Shown here: piece after piece, positions 1 to 9,027 of the stretch
Position numbering within the stretch: position 1 is the first letter of the stretch
How the letters are laid out: every line of letters starts with the position of its first letter
Assembly: GCA_019429255.1 (NCBI GenBank)
Contig: JAHYIY010000002.1
Coordinates: 62,001-126,000 of the forward strand
Reading direction: 5' to 3'
Origin: Desulfuromonadales bacterium
Lineage (GTDB): Bacteria > Desulfobacterota > Desulfuromonadia > Desulfuromonadales > Geopsychrobacteraceae
Length of the DNA: 64,000 nucleotides
The notes under the pieces: model-generated
What the model was told of the DNA's origin: nothing
The model's database searches: none
What the model saw: the letters and a program-made list of their open reading frames with translations, nothing else
Program-made: the position numbers and the translations under genes

Positions 1-123
1 TGCCAGTGAGTCGACCTGCGGCAAGGTTGCGGAAATATAAAAGTAGGCACCGAGCAGTACCGCAATGACCAGCAGGGGTGTGGCGAGAACAACGAAAAAA
101 AGGTATGTTAGCAGACGCTTCAT
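1..123 (-). CDS. penicillin-binding protein 1A-like, N-terminal fragment
   Basis: Only the first 41 codons are inside the window; the gene runs off the left edge. Reading the complement from the ATG at 123 gives MKRLLTYLFFVVLATPLLVI, a short basic start followed by one hydrophobic membrane anchor, then YFYISATLPQVDSLA. An anchor followed by a 'LPxVDSL'-type segment is typical of class A penicillin-binding proteins (PBP1A, glycosyltransferase/transpeptidase), which polymerise peptidoglycan at the outer face of the inner membrane. No catalytic motif is visible, so the call rests on the N-terminus alone. It is divergent from pyk across about 210 bp. Confidence 0.55.
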   Translation of the reverse strand, partial: MKRLLTYLFFVVLATPLLVIAVLLGAYFYISATLPQVDSLA

Positions 124-336
124 GTTATTGTTATAGACTTGTATGCAAAAAATTGGTTTTGTTGGCCGGCACCTATGTGACCACCGAAAGATCAATGCGA
201 ATATATACCATGGGTGTCTGGGGGGAGCAACAGGATCCGGCAGGTTAGTATCCGGCGGTTATCAGGGATTCCAGGTTGCAGCCACTGCGATTTTTTGCAA
301 TAGACATAATATTAGTACTTTGTGTTGGAGGAACAG
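124..336. other. intergenic region between divergent PBP-like gene and pyk
   Basis: About 210 bp carrying the upstream signals of both divergent genes. I see the pyk Shine-Dalgarno (GGAGGA just before 337) and a loose CATAAT-type -10 near 306, but no convincing -35. A short ATCCGGC direct repeat lies around 234-257. ORFs in this region on the track look spurious. Confidence 0.4.
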
Positions 337-1809
337 ATGTATCGACATACCAAAATTGTTGCCACGGTAGGGCCGTCCTGTGGTGAGCGTGAGCAGCTCG
401 AAAACCTGCTCAAAGCCGGGGTAGATGTGTTCCGGTTGAATTTTTCCCACGGTGAACTGGAGCAGAAAAGTGTCTGGATTGATCAGATTCGTGAACTTTC
501 GATATTACACCGCAAGGCAGTATCGATCCTTGGTGATCTTCAGGGGCCGAAAATTCGTACCGGCATGATGCGCGGCGGTGCCCAGACCCTGACTCGTGGC
601 CAGGAGGTGATCGTCACCACTGTTGACGTTGAAGGGAGTGACGGCATCATCCCGACCAACTATCAGGATCTGCCCGGTGACGTCAAGACCGGTGATCGGA
701 TTTTGCTGGATGACGGACAGCTGGAACTCGAAGTGGTGCGCAGCAATGGTGTAGAGGTTCATTGTGTGGTAAAGCAGGGGGGGCAACTAAAAGACCGCAA
801 AGGGATCAACCTGCCCGGCGTCAAGGTCTCGACCCCGGCTCTGACCGCCAAAGATTACGTTGATCTTGAGTTTGCCATCGCCCAGGAACTCGACTGGGTG
901 GCCCTGTCCTTTGTGCGCACGGCGGAAGAGATCTGTCAGCTCAAACAGATTATTTTTGATCACCATTCCCCGATTCGGGTGATTGCCAAAATTGAAAAAC
1001 CGGAAGCGGTAGCCAACTTCAGCGACATTCTCGCGGCTACCGACGGAGTGATGGTAGCGCGCGGTGATCTCGGGGTTGAACTGCCTTCAGAGCAGGTGCC
1101 GTTGATCCAAAAGGGGATTATCCGCCAGTGCAATGAAGCCGGCAAGCCGGTGATTACCGCTACCCAGATGCTCGAAAGCATGATCGGCAATCCGCGTCCG
1201 ACCCGCGCCGAAACCTCCGATGTTGCCAATGCCATTCTCGATGGAACCGATGCGGTGATGCTGTCGGGGGAAACTGCAGCCGGTCTGTTTCCGGTGGCCG
1301 CGGTTGAGGTGATGAACCGCATCGCCCATGATGTCGAAGCCGACCAGAACCTGAATCCACGACGCTCCTTCAAGCTCGAGCATGCGACGGTTCACCAGAA
1401 TATCCCTGATGTCATTGGTCAGGGGGCCTGCCAGGCGGCGGAGCATGTGGGCGCAGCGGCAATCCTCGCCTTTACCCAGACCGGCAGTACCGCGACCCTG
1501 GTGGCCAAGTACCGCCCTTCCCTGCCGATTTATGCGGTGACGCCGACCCAACAGGTGCGTCGCCATCTCGCCTTGTATCGCGGCGTCAGCTCCCTGCGCG
1601 TAGATATTCAGGGGGATACGGAAGCGCAGATTGCCTCGGTTGAGAAAGTCGTACTTGAAAAAGGGCTGTTAAAGCCCGGCGATGTGGTGGTGATTACCAT
1701 GGGTAGCCCGGTGTCAGCCCCCGGAACTACCAATCTGCTGAAGATTCATCGCCTCGGTACGGGCAACTTTTATGAGGTGCATGGCGCACCTTATCGGGTG
1801 ACATCATGA
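337..1809 (+). CDS. pyk: pyruvate kinase
   Basis: Makes pyruvate and ATP from phosphoenolpyruvate and ADP in glycolysis (cytoplasm). The N-terminus ([14 protein letters not shown]) and FRLNFSHG are classic. The catalytic signature [11 protein letters not shown] and [12 protein letters not shown] lie in the TIM barrel, and [11 protein letters not shown] with [13 protein letters not shown] complete the active site. The C-terminal regulatory domain ends near [15 protein letters not shown]. At 490 residues the length is normal. The track starts at a GTG (322), but the ATG at 337 is placed correctly behind GGAGGA and begins at the conserved motif, so I use it. Its last four bases overlap queC (ATGA), suggesting cotranscription. 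Confidence 0.96.
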   Translation: MYRHTKIVATVGPSCGEREQLENLLKAGVDVFRLNFSHGELEQKSVWIDQIRELSILHRKAVSILGDLQGPKIRTGMMRGGAQTLTRGQEVIVTTVDVEGSDGIIPTNYQDLPGDVKTGDRILLDDGQLELEVVRSNGVEVHCVVKQGGQLKDRKGINLPGVKVSTPALTAKDYVDLEFAIAQELDWVALSFVRTAEEICQLKQIIFDHHSPIRVIAKIEKPEAVANFSDILAATDGVMVARGDLGVELPSEQVPLIQKGIIRQCNEAGKPVITATQMLESMIGNPRPTRAETSDVANAILDGTDAVMLSGETAAGLFPVAAVEVMNRIAHDVEADQNLNPRRSFKLEHATVHQNIPDVIGQGACQAAEHVGAAAILAFTQTGSTATLVAKYRPSLPIYAVTPTQQVRRHLALYRGVSSLRVDIQGDTEAQIASVEKVVLEKGLLKPGDVVVITMGSPVSAPGTTNLLKIHRLGTGNFYEVHGAPYRVTS

Positions 1810-2480
1810 AAAAGGCCGTCGTCCTTTATAGTGGTGGCCTCGATTCAACCACCTGCATGGCCATCGCCAAAGAGCAGGGGTTTACTCCCTATGCCTTGAG
1901 CTTCAACTATGGTCAGCGTCATGCCGTTGAGCTGGAAAAGGCGCGCAAATATGCGCCGCTGATCGGTGCCGTCAAACATCTGGTGATTGATATCGATATG
2001 CGTCTGGTGGGGGGAAGCGCTTTGACGGCCGATATTGCCGTTCCCAAGGATGCCCCGGCGAAGGGTGGCATTCCGGTTACCTACGTGCCGGCGCGCAACA
2101 CCATTTTCCTTTCCTTTGCCCTGGGTTGGGCCGAGGTGTTGGGAGCTGGTGATATCTATATCGGGGTCAATTCCTTGGATTATTCCGGATATCCCGACTG
2201 CCGCCCGGAATTTATCTGCGCTTTTCAGGAACTGGCCAATCTGGCCACCAAGGCCGGGGTTGAGGGGCAAGGCTACCGCATTCAGGCACCGCTGATCGAT
2301 CTGACCAAGGGGGAGATTATTCGTTGTGGTCTTGACCTTGGTGTTGATTACCGCCTGACCCATTCCTGCTACGACCCGACCCCGGCGGGGCTGTCCTGCG
2401 GCCACTGTGATTCATGCCGATTACGCTTGAAAGGCTTCGCCGAAATCAACCAGGAGGATCCACTGACCTATGCATCCTGA
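1806..2480 (+). CDS. queC: 7-cyano-7-deazaguanine (preQ0) synthase QueC
   Basis: Converts 7-carboxy-7-deazaguanine to preQ0 with ATP and ammonia, for queuosine in tRNA. The N-terminal PP-loop motif is [12 protein letters not shown] and [13 protein letters not shown] is the usual central block. The C-terminal zinc site is HSCYDP...[14 protein letters not shown] (four cysteines). 224 residues, full length. It overlaps pyk by 4 nt and folE2 by 11 nt, so the three genes are probably translated from one message. Coupling with folE2 makes sense because dihydroneopterin triphosphate is the first intermediate of the same pathway. Confidence 0.95.
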   Translation: MKKAVVLYSGGLDSTTCMAIAKEQGFTPYALSFNYGQRHAVELEKARKYAPLIGAVKHLVIDIDMRLVGGSALTADIAVPKDAPAKGGIPVTYVPARNTIFLSFALGWAEVLGAGDIYIGVNSLDYSGYPDCRPEFICAFQELANLATKAGVEGQGYRIQAPLIDLTKGEIIRCGLDLGVDYRLTHSCYDPTPAGLSCGHCDSCRLRLKGFAEINQEDPLTYAS

Positions 2481-3276
2481 TCACTCATTTCTCATGCGCC
2501 GGCAGATGCCCGATCTGCAGCAGAGCCCCGACGAGCGCCGAATTCCCATTGACAAGGTTGGTGTCAAGGATATTCGTTATCCAATTGTTGTTCAGGATAA
2601 ATATCGCGAGCGCCAGTACACAGTAGCGCGGGTCAATATGTATGTTGATTTGCCGGCGCACTTTAAAGGCACCCACATGAGCCGTTTTATTGAGGTACTT
2701 AACCTCTATCACGGCGAGATCAGTACTGATAATATTGAGACCATCCTGGTGGAGATGAAAAACCGCCTGGGCGCTGATCGTGCCCATCTGGAGCTCGACT
2801 TTCCCTATTTTATTGAAAAGCGCGCGCCGGTGTCAGGTGCCCGCGGGCTGCTCGAATACCAGTGTCGCATGATCGGCACCCTGGCGCAGGACTTTGATTT
2901 CATGCTTGAGGCGCGGGTCCCTGTGACCTCCCTGTGCCCCTGTTCCAAGGAAATCAGTGAGCGTGGAGCCCACAACCAGCGCAGCCTGGTGACGGTGCGC
3001 GTACGTTACCGGGAGCATATCTGGCTCGAGGATCTCATCCGCTGGGTCGAGGAATGTGCCAGTTGTGAGGTCTATGCTTTGCTCAAACGCGAAGATGAAA
3101 AGGCGGTGACCGAACGTGCTTACGACAACCCGATGTTTGTTGAGGACATGGTGCGGGCGGTGACCGAAAAGCTGGCCGCGGTGGAGCAGATTGGTTGGTT
3201 CAGTATCCAGTGTGAGAATTTTGAGTCGATTCACAACCATTCGGCCTATGCCATGGTTGAGCGCGCGGCACGGTGA
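2470..3276 (+). CDS. folE2: GTP cyclohydrolase I FolE2
   Basis: Zinc-independent type IB GTP cyclohydrolase, producing 7,8-dihydroneopterin triphosphate for folate and queuosine. Family features: [20 protein letters not shown] near the start, MSRFIEVL, the signature [20 protein letters not shown] with the active-site cysteine, and a C-terminal [13 protein letters not shown]. It should not be confused with QueF, which is smaller and lacks the PCSKEIS block. The ATG at 2470 lies 12 nt after AGGAGG inside queC; a second in-frame ATG precedes PDLQQ. 268 residues. Confidence 0.92.
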   Translation: MHPDHSFLMRRQMPDLQQSPDERRIPIDKVGVKDIRYPIVVQDKYRERQYTVARVNMYVDLPAHFKGTHMSRFIEVLNLYHGEISTDNIETILVEMKNRLGADRAHLELDFPYFIEKRAPVSGARGLLEYQCRMIGTLAQDFDFMLEARVPVTSLCPCSKEISERGAHNQRSLVTVRVRYREHIWLEDLIRWVEECASCEVYALLKREDEKAVTERAYDNPMFVEDMVRAVTEKLAAVEQIGWFSIQCENFESIHNHSAYAMVERAAR

Positions 3277-3278
3277 TC

Positions 3279-3308
3279 TGTGGATAAGCCTGTGGAAAAA
3301 GTGGATAA
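3279..3308 (+). promoter_or_regulatory. cluster of three DnaA-box-like nonamers
   Basis: Three same-orientation 9-mers lie within 30 bp: TGTGGATAA (3279-3287), TGTGGAAAA (3291-3299) and AGTGGATAA (3300-3308). The first is the exact complement of the consensus DnaA box TTATCCACA; the others differ at one position each. They lie between folE2 and the conserved part of the next gene. What they do here is inference. Confidence 0.45.
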
Positions 3309-3996
3309 GTGCCATTCCGACGCGACAAAAAAGCGGATTTTAGGGGTTTTTGCCAAGCAACCGATACCCGGCATGGTCAAGACCCGTCTTTGTCCACCCC
3401 TGACGCCTGAGCAGGCTGCGGACCTCTATCGGGTGTGCCTGCAGGAAACGGTAACGCGCATGCGCACACTGTCCAACTGCGAGCTGGCCATCTGCTACAG
3501 TGGCGAGGCAAGCTGGTTTGCCACAAATTTTCCCGGCATTACCCTGGTGCCCCAGCGCGGCTGCGATCTGGGCGCGCGCATGGCACAGTGTTTGTCAGAC
3601 TGGCTTAGCGCAGGTTATGCAGCAGCAGTGCTGATCGGCAGCGATGCCCCTGATCTGCCGTTGGAACGGATCGAACAGGCCTTCAGCGCCCTGGAGGGTG
3701 CCGATCTGGTTCATGGCCCGGCCCTCGATGGCGGTTTTTATCTGGTCGGTGAAACGACCCACCATGCGCAGCTGTTCCAGGAAATGACCTGGAGTACCGG
3801 TGAGGTTCTTGAACAAACCCTGGCCAAAGCAACTCAACTGGGGTTGCGTTCGATACTGCTCGAGCCATGGGATGATCTTGATGATCTGCCCGCCCTGTTG
3901 CGTCTGGTGACACGCACGCCCCACTCGTCAACAGCGATTCATATCAAAAAGGGGCTAAAACACAGTCCCGATACCGTCGTCGACAACTTGACTTGA
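3280..3996 (+). CDS. DUF2064 / TIGR04282-type glycosyltransferase
   Basis: 238 residues matching the GT-A-like DUF2064 family. Recognisable blocks are ILGVFAKQPIPGMVKTRLCPPL (nucleotide-sugar-binding style N-terminus), VPQRGCDLGARMAQ, VLIGSDAPDLP and DLVHGPALDGGFYLVG. Substrate unknown; some relatives sit in arsenosugar or lipid-glycosylation clusters, but nothing here points to those. The GTG start at 3280 adds about 20 residues before the conserved part; a GTG at 3301 is an equally plausible start. The proposed N-terminal codons coincide with the DnaA-box-like cluster, which favours the later start. Confidence 0.78.
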   Translation: MDKPVEKVDKCHSDATKKRILGVFAKQPIPGMVKTRLCPPLTPEQAADLYRVCLQETVTRMRTLSNCELAICYSGEASWFATNFPGITLVPQRGCDLGARMAQCLSDWLSAGYAAAVLIGSDAPDLPLERIEQAFSALEGADLVHGPALDGGFYLVGETTHHAQLFQEMTWSTGEVLEQTLAKATQLGLRSILLEPWDDLDDLPALLRLVTRTPHSSTAIHIKKGLKHSPDTVVDNLT

Positions 3997-4067
3997 AGAG
4001 ATGCGCTGCCGGATAATCCAGCGGCAAAAATCTGACAAACATCTACATAAAAACAGGAGAGTCTCCC

Positions 4068-4745
4068 TTGCTCGAACTCGTATTAAGTTCCGGACCGGTG
4101 GTTAAAAGTGTCCTGATTATTCTGGTATATTTTTCCCTGGTGTCCTGGGCGATCATTTTTTACAAACTGGCGGTTGTGCGTAAAGCCATGGCCGAGACCG
4201 ACCGCTTCCTCGATTTTTTCTGGAGCAAGAAGCGTTTTGATCTGATCGGCCAGGGGGTCAAGGAATTCAGCAATTCCCCTGTCGCCAGCCTCTTCCGTGA
4301 GGGGTATCATGAATTGCTGCAACTGAAAAAACGCCCGGCTGATGAAACAGCAGCAGAAGAATTCACCAGCCGCATGCCGAGTACCGACATCGTCGCCCGT
4401 GCCCTGCGCCGTGCGACGACCCAGGAAACCCAGCGGCTGGAAAAATACCTGACCTTTCTTGCCACCACCGGCTCCATTACCCCCTTTATCGGTCTGTTTG
4501 GTACGGTCTGGGGGATTATGGATGCCTTTCACGGCATCGGTCAGACCGGTAGCGCCTCCCTGGCGGTTGTCGCCCCGGGTATTTCTGAAGCTCTGGTCGC
4601 TACCGCCATTGGCCTGGCGGCGGCGATTCCGGCGGTTATCGGCTACAATCACTTCCTCAACAAGGTTAATGAACTGATTGGTGAAATGGACAATTTCAGC
4701 CAGGAATTTTTGAACATTCTCGAGCGCATGGAGCGGGGCAAATAG
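4068..4745 (+). CDS. tolQ: TolQ, proton-channel subunit of the Tol-Pal system
   Basis: Inner-membrane protein of the MotA/TolQ/ExbB family that, with TolR, uses proton motive force to energise TolA during outer-membrane constriction at division. 225 residues with three membrane segments: residues about 12-34, then the long cytoplasmic loop, then TFLATTGSITPFIGLFGTVWGIM and VATAIGLAAAIPAVIGYNHF. Start is TTG at 4068 behind AGGAGAG. First gene of the tolQRAB-pal-cpoB operon, two bases from tolR. Confidence 0.93.
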   Translation: MLELVLSSGPVVKSVLIILVYFSLVSWAIIFYKLAVVRKAMAETDRFLDFFWSKKRFDLIGQGVKEFSNSPVASLFREGYHELLQLKKRPADETAAEEFTSRMPSTDIVARALRRATTQETQRLEKYLTFLATTGSITPFIGLFGTVWGIMDAFHGIGQTGSASLAVVAPGISEALVATAIGLAAAIPAVIGYNHFLNKVNELIGEMDNFSQEFLNILERMERGK

Positions 4746-4746
4746 C

Positions 4747-5166
4747 ATGGATGTCAGACGTAGCGGTCCCCGCCGCAGCGCCATGGCGCATATCAACGTC
4801 ACCCCCTTTGTCGATGTCATGCTGGTGCTGCTGATTATCTTCATGGTCACCGCGCCGATGCTCGATCAGGGGCTCGAGATCGATCTGCCTCAGGTTCAGC
4901 AGACTCCCGGATTGCCGGCGGATATTGAGCCGATGGTGGTGGTGCTGCAGCGCAACGGCCAGATCAGTGTTGATCGGGCTGACGTTGAGGGGATCGGCAG
5001 TCTTGAGCGGGTTGTCCGCCAGGCGCTGCAGAATCGTCCCGATCTGCAGGTATTTCTCGAAGCGGATCAGACTGTTGCCTATGGACTGGTGGTGCAGGTA
5101 ATGGCAGCCATCAAACAGGCCGGGGTCGACAAGCTGGGGATGGTTACCCGTTTGCCGGAAGACTGA
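4747..5166 (+). CDS. tolR: TolR (ExbD/TolR family)
   Basis: Partner of TolQ. 139 residues: a short cytoplasmic tail, then NVTPFVDVMLVLLIIFMVTA, which holds the conserved proton-pathway aspartate (FVDVML), and a periplasmic domain ending MAAIKQAGVDKLGMVTRLPED. Start ATG follows the tolQ stop by one base. Its position between tolQ and tolA, and not next to tonB, supports TolR rather than ExbD. Confidence 0.93.
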   Translation: MDVRRSGPRRSAMAHINVTPFVDVMLVLLIIFMVTAPMLDQGLEIDLPQVQQTPGLPADIEPMVVVLQRNGQISVDRADVEGIGSLERVVRQALQNRPDLQVFLEADQTVAYGLVVQVMAAIKQAGVDKLGMVTRLPED

Positions 5167-5173
5167 ATCTGCC

Positions 5174-6145
5174 ATGACGCCTTTGCGTTCTAACCGAAAG
5201 TACAGCCGTCCGCCGCGACTGGAAACCGACTTTTTCAAAATGCTGGGTGTGTCGGTGTTGCTCCATCTGCTGCTGGTTGCTTTCTATATGACCCCTTTTT
5301 TTCAGCGTGCCCCGGTTGCTGCACCGCCGGTGTACCGGGTTAATCTGGTCAATGCACCGGTATTGGATCCGCAGGCCGGTCGCCCCGAAGCAGCACCGCA
5401 ACCACCGGCACCGGAACCGGCCCCTACTGCTGCGCTGCGGAAACCGGAGCCGATTCCTGAACCCGCGCCTGAACCCGAAGCGGAATTGATTCCCGGGCCG
5501 AACCCGGAAGAACTGGAACGAGAGCGCCTGGCTGCGGAGCAGCGCAAGCGCGATGAAGCTGAGAAGAAACGTCTGGCTGAAGAACAACGTAAGCGCGATG
5601 AAGCCCAGAAACGTCGACTTGCCGAGGAGCAACGCAAGCGTGAGGAAGCTGAACGTCAGCGCCTGGCCGAACAGCAGCGCCGGCTGGAAGATCGCGGGCG
5701 TGAGCAGCGGTTGGCGGAAATGGCGGCGCAACGCCAACGTGAAGAGGATGAGCGCGAGCGCCAGGCGCGTCTTGATGCGTTGCGGGCAGCTGCACGAGCG
5801 CAGGCTGAGGCACCCCAGTCTCCCATTGCCAACGCACCGGTCGGTATGCCCGACGGTCGCGGCAGTGAGGCCGGGGTCAGTGCCCCCGCCTATGTCCAGG
5901 AATTTATCCGTCAAAACTGGAACTTCCCACGCGGTCTGGCAGTCGGTAATCCGGAGGCGGTGGTTCGTGTCACCTACAATGCGGCCGGCACCCGAACCAG
6001 TTTCAGCTGGGTGAGTCGCTCCGGCCATGCCGCCTTTGATGAATCCCTGGTGCGTGCCCTGACCCGTTCCCAGCAACTGCCCCAGCCGTTGCCCCAGACC
6101 ATGGAGTTCACCATTACCTTCAATCTCAAGGAGATGCTGGATTGA
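5174..6145 (+). CDS. tolA: TolA, periplasm-spanning protein with TonB-like C-terminus
   Basis: 323 residues in the TolA order. Domain I is an N-terminal anchor (MLGVSVLLHLLLVAFYMTPFF, about residues 23-43). A Pro/Glu-rich segment follows (PAPEPAPTAALRKPEPIPEPAPEPE), then a highly charged helical domain II (about 113-220) with 15-residue repeats. The C-terminal TonB/TolA domain (YVQEFIRQNWNFP...VRVTYNAAGT...FDESLVRALTRS...FTITFNLKEML) would contact TolB and Pal. It links inner and outer membrane. Its stop overlaps the tolB start by one base. Confidence 0.92.
   Translation: MTPLRSNRKYSRPPRLETDFFKMLGVSVLLHLLLVAFYMTPFFQRAPVAAPPVYRVNLVNAPVLDPQAGRPEAAPQPPAPEPAPTAALRKPEPIPEPAPEPEAELIPGPNPEELERERLAAEQRKRDEAEKKRLAEEQRKRDEAQKRRLAEEQRKREEAERQRLAEQQRRLEDRGREQRLAEMAAQRQREEDERERQARLDALRAAARAQAEAPQSPIANAPVGMPDGRGSEAGVSAPAYVQEFIRQNWNFPRGLAVGNPEAVVRVTYNAAGTRTSFSWVSRSGHAAFDESLVRALTRSQQLPQPLPQTMEFTITFNLKEMLD
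5528..5662 (+). repeat. three 45-bp coding repeats in tolA domain II
   Basis: Three consecutive 15-codon units encode LAAEQRKRDEAEKKR, LAEEQRKRDEAQKRR and LAEEQRKREEAERQR, followed by a partly matching fourth (LAEQQRRLEDRGREQ). They build the long charged helix of domain II. Unit number could vary between strains. Confidence 0.8.
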
Positions 6146-7443
6146 TGAAGTTATTGTTGCGTCTGTTTATCGTTATTTTTCCAACCCTGATCTTTGCCGG
6201 TCCCGCTGTTGCCAGCCGTATCGAGATCAGTTCGCCCGGGCAGCAGGCGATTCCTCTGGCCCTGACCCGGATTCTGCCGATAACCACAGCCCATCCGGAG
6301 ATTGCCGCAGAGTTTGATCGCGTGCTGGAATACGACCTGGAATTTTCCGGGCTCTTTCGTTTTATTGACCCCGCTGCATTTTTAAGTGATGCCAGGCAGC
6401 TTGGCCTGCAACGCAGCGATGTCAATTTCCCCCAATGGCGTGTCCTTGGTAGCGAGTTGCTGATCAAGGGGGGCTACCAGCTCAGTGGCGAGCAGTTGAC
6501 TGTAGATATGCGCCTTTACGATGTTACCAGTCAGCGTCTGCTCACCGGTCGGCGCTATGTCGGTCAGCGCAACGATGTGCGCAAGATCGCTCATACCTTT
6601 GCCGATCAGGTGTTAGAGCAGTTAACCGGCGAAAGCGGGCCTTTTGCCACCAAAATTGCCTATGTTTCCGAACAGACCGGGAACAAGGAACTCTATCTGA
6701 TGGATGTTGACGGTCATGGTGCGGTGCGTTTGACCGATCATCGCTCGATCGTTTTGAATCCCGATTTTTCACCGACCCGCAAAGAGCTGACTTTTACTTC
6801 TTACCAGCAGGAAAACCCCGACCTGTTCCGCAAGGAAGTGTACACCGGCCAGGAATCGCGCCTGTCGTTCCAGCAGGGGCTGAATATCAGCGGCCGTTAC
6901 AGCCCGGATGGACGGCAGATTGCTTTGACCCTGTCAAAAGACGGCAATGCCGAGATCTATCTGATCGGTACCGATGGTACCCTGTTGCGGCGCCTGACCA
7001 ACCACTACGCCATTGATGTTGACCCTTCCTGGGGGCCGGACGGTAATCGTATCGCTTTTGTCTCGGATCGGCTTGGCAATCCCCACATTTTTATCGTTGA
7101 CATTCACACCCGCGAGGTACGGCGGTTGACCTATGACGGGCGCTACAATGCCACTCCGGCGTGGAATCCGAAGAGCGAGCGGATTGTCTTTTCACGTATG
7201 GAAAATGGGATCTTCAACCTCTTCACTATTAATCCTGACGGCAGTGACGAGCGGCAAGTCACCTTTGGTGGCGGTAGCAAGGAGCATCCACGCTGGAGCC
7301 CCGACGGACGCTTTCTGGTCTATTCCCATGATGATGGCCGCGGAAAATCGCTGTGGATGATGCGCGCCGATGGTAGTGGCGCCAGGCGCATTGCCGCTGC
7401 CGGTGACCGGGCGTCGCATCCAGCCTGGTCAGGGCGCTGGTAA
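6145..7443 (+). CDS. tolB: TolB, periplasmic beta-propeller of the Tol-Pal system
   Basis: 432 residues. A signal peptide (LLLRLFIVIFPTLIFAGPAVA) is followed by the N-terminal domain (IEISSPGQQAIPLALTRILP...FEFSGLFR-type) and a six-bladed propeller with repeated (S/N)PDG(R/K)-type blades: SPTRKELTFTS, SPDGRQIALTLS, GPDGNRIAFVSD, NPKSERIVFSR, SPDGRFLVYSHD. It shuttles between Pal and TolA. I place the start at the ATG at 6145, overlapping the tolA stop; the TTG one codon earlier is the track start. Confidence 0.93.
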   Translation: MKLLLRLFIVIFPTLIFAGPAVASRIEISSPGQQAIPLALTRILPITTAHPEIAAEFDRVLEYDLEFSGLFRFIDPAAFLSDARQLGLQRSDVNFPQWRVLGSELLIKGGYQLSGEQLTVDMRLYDVTSQRLLTGRRYVGQRNDVRKIAHTFADQVLEQLTGESGPFATKIAYVSEQTGNKELYLMDVDGHGAVRLTDHRSIVLNPDFSPTRKELTFTSYQQENPDLFRKEVYTGQESRLSFQQGLNISGRYSPDGRQIALTLSKDGNAEIYLIGTDGTLLRRLTNHYAIDVDPSWGPDGNRIAFVSDRLGNPHIFIVDIHTREVRRLTYDGRYNATPAWNPKSERIVFSRMENGIFNLFTINPDGSDERQVTFGGGSKEHPRWSPDGRFLVYSHDDGRGKSLWMMRADGSGARRIAAAGDRASHPAWSGRW

Positions 7444-7465
7444 TTTGCCGATCAAGCGATCATTG

Positions 7466-7493
7466 TTGTTTTTCTATAGCGTTATTGTATAAT
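7466..7493 (+). promoter_or_regulatory. candidate sigma-70 promoter for pal
   Basis: TTGTTT (7466-7471) and an exact TATAAT (7488-7493), 16 bp apart, in the 118-bp AT-rich gap between tolB and pal. An imperfect dyad around the -10 (TAGCGTTAT...ATAATGCTA) and the palindrome TCGCATATGCGA just before the pal Shine-Dalgarno suggest extra control. pal is often expressed above the tol genes, which such an internal promoter would allow (inference). Confidence 0.45.
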
Positions 7494-7561
7494 GCTATCT
7501 TTGATTAATTATAAAATAGCTTTATCATCATTTCTCGCATATGCGAAAGGAGCGGTTGGGT

Positions 7562-8119
7562 ATGAAATTTTTGTCTGTTGTTCGTTTGTTGGTTGTTGTT
7601 TCTGCTGTGATGTTTATTAGTGTCGGGTGTGCCAAGCAACCCGTTGTTGAGGAAACTGTTCCGGCACAGCCGACCCAGGTTGTTGTTGAGCAACCGGTAC
7701 GTGCGGTGCAGGAAACGCCCATTACTGATACCCGTGTGGCTTTGACTGCTGAAGAAGCCGCTGCCGAGGCGCGCCGCGCCGCCGCTGCCGGGTTGCAGCG
7801 CATTCACTTTGATTTCGACCGATCCGACCTGACCGAAGAGGCCAAGCAGATTCTGGTTAACAATGCCGGTCTGTTGCGTGCCGCTCCCCAGGTCAATGTG
7901 CTGATCGAAGGGCATACCGATGAGCGTGGCTCCGATGAATACAACCTGGCACTGGGTGAGCGTCGTGCCATTTCTGCCCGCAATTTCCTGGTTTCCCTCG
8001 GGGTTGGCGCAGATCGTCTGCGGATCATCTCCTACGGCGAGGAAATGCCCATCGCCTTGGAGCGCAACGAGGAAGGCTGGGCCAAGAATCGTCGGGCAGA
8101 ATTCAAGATTTCCCGCTAA
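7562..8119 (+). CDS. pal: Pal, peptidoglycan-associated outer-membrane lipoprotein
   Basis: 185 residues. Lipoprotein signal MKFLSVVRLLVVVSAVMFISVGC with lipobox SVGC, a flexible linker rich in V, E and Q, then an OmpA-like peptidoglycan-binding domain (IHFDFDRSDLTEEA...VNVLIEGHTDERGSDEYNLALGERRA...RRAEFKISR). It anchors the outer membrane to murein and binds TolB. Start is the ATG at 7562, 10 nt after AAGGAG; the longer track ORF would place residues before the signal peptide. Confidence 0.95.
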   Translation: MKFLSVVRLLVVVSAVMFISVGCAKQPVVEETVPAQPTQVVVEQPVRAVQETPITDTRVALTAEEAAAEARRAAAAGLQRIHFDFDRSDLTEEAKQILVNNAGLLRAAPQVNVLIEGHTDERGSDEYNLALGERRAISARNFLVSLGVGADRLRIISYGEEMPIALERNEEGWAKNRRAEFKISR

Positions 8120-8138
8120 TATGTCCATTTGACGGACC

Positions 8139-8172
8139 AAGGCCGCCCATTGTCATGATGAGCGGCCTTTTT
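8139..8172 (+). terminator. intrinsic terminator after pal
   Basis: AAGGCCGC (8139-8146) pairs perfectly with GCGGCCTT (8162-8169), followed by a short T-run. It lies between pal and cpoB, so cpoB is probably reached by partial read-through. Confidence 0.75.
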
Positions 8173-8192
8173 AGTTGCAGCAGGAGGAAAAA

Positions 8193-8990
8193 ATGCGTTT
8201 AGCCTTGGCTATAATGCTGATGTTATTGATAGGCGGCTGTGTCCCCCCGAGCCAGACCCAGCTGCGTATGGAAATGGACCTCGAACAGATGAAGCGACGG
8301 CTGGCGCAACTGGAAGTTCAGCAGTCTGAGACGGCGCAGGCAGAAGTAACAGATGGCACCGGCTTGCAGCGACAGGTGGCGGAAATGCAGGCAGGCCTCG
8401 ATAACATGCGCGTCGAGTTTCATTCGGTTAATGGCTTAATTGACGATCTGGGGCGACAGCAGCGCGATCTTGCCCAGGAGCTGCGCCTGATTCAGGATGA
8501 TTTGAACCTGCAGGTCGATTCCCTGACCAGTCGCATTGAGGAACTGGAGGCTGGGGGCGTAACGGCTGCTGCAGCAAGCGCCGCGCCGGTACAACCGCAA
8601 ATAGCGCAAATACCGCAGCAGACTCCGGAACAGCAGTATGAGCAAGCCTTGCGGCTGATCCTTGATGGTAGCGACTTTGTCCGTGGTCGCAATCAGATGG
8701 AGGCTTTTGCCCGGAATCATCCGCATCACGATCTCTATGTCAATGCCCTCTACTGGACGGGCGAAGCCATGTATGGTGACAAAAAATTTGAGCTGGCGAT
8801 CCTCCAGTTTCAGGATGTGATCAGCCGTTATCCGCGCCACAGTAAAACGCCGGATGCTCTGTACAAACAAGCGTTGGCCTTTAATGCCCTCGGCGACGGG
8901 CAGAACGCCAGGGCGACCATGCGCAAACTGATCGATAGCTACCCTGCCAGTGAGCAAGCCAAAGCTGCCGAGCGGTTTCTGCAGAATTGA
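8193..8990 (+). CDS. cpoB: CpoB/YbgF-like cell-division coordinator with lipoprotein signal
   Basis: 265 residues, last gene of the tol-pal operon. N-terminal signal with lipobox (MLMLLIGGC), then a coiled coil (MEMDLEQMKRRLAQLEVQQ...LQVDSLTSRIEELEAGG), an Ala/Pro/Gln linker, and a C-terminal TPR region (QYEQALRLILDGSDFVRG...NALYWTGEAMYGDKKFELAILQFQDVISRYP...DALYKQALAFNALGD). CpoB links Tol-driven constriction with murein synthesis in E. coli, where it is soluble in the periplasm; here the lipobox suggests membrane anchoring. Start at 8193 behind AGGAGGAA. Confidence 0.87.
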   Translation: MRLALAIMLMLLIGGCVPPSQTQLRMEMDLEQMKRRLAQLEVQQSETAQAEVTDGTGLQRQVAEMQAGLDNMRVEFHSVNGLIDDLGRQQRDLAQELRLIQDDLNLQVDSLTSRIEELEAGGVTAAAASAAPVQPQIAQIPQQTPEQQYEQALRLILDGSDFVRGRNQMEAFARNHPHHDLYVNALYWTGEAMYGDKKFELAILQFQDVISRYPRHSKTPDALYKQALAFNALGDGQNARATMRKLIDSYPASEQAKAAERFLQN

Positions 8991-9027
8991 AGATTGTTCT
9001 CACGGTTCAGTTAAATAACAGTGGAGC

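Noticed and set aside
2470-3276. QueF (preQ0 reductase) next to queC
   Set aside because: The [18 protein letters not shown] signature and 268-residue length identify FolE2, not QueF.
3279-3308. Replication origin
   Set aside because: Only three boxes, with no dnaA/dnaN/gyrB genes or AT-rich unwinding region nearby.
5144-6076. 310-residue minus-strand ORF opposite tolA
   Set aside because: Antisense of the repetitive, GC-rich tolA coding sequence; its low-complexity runs come from the tolA repeats.
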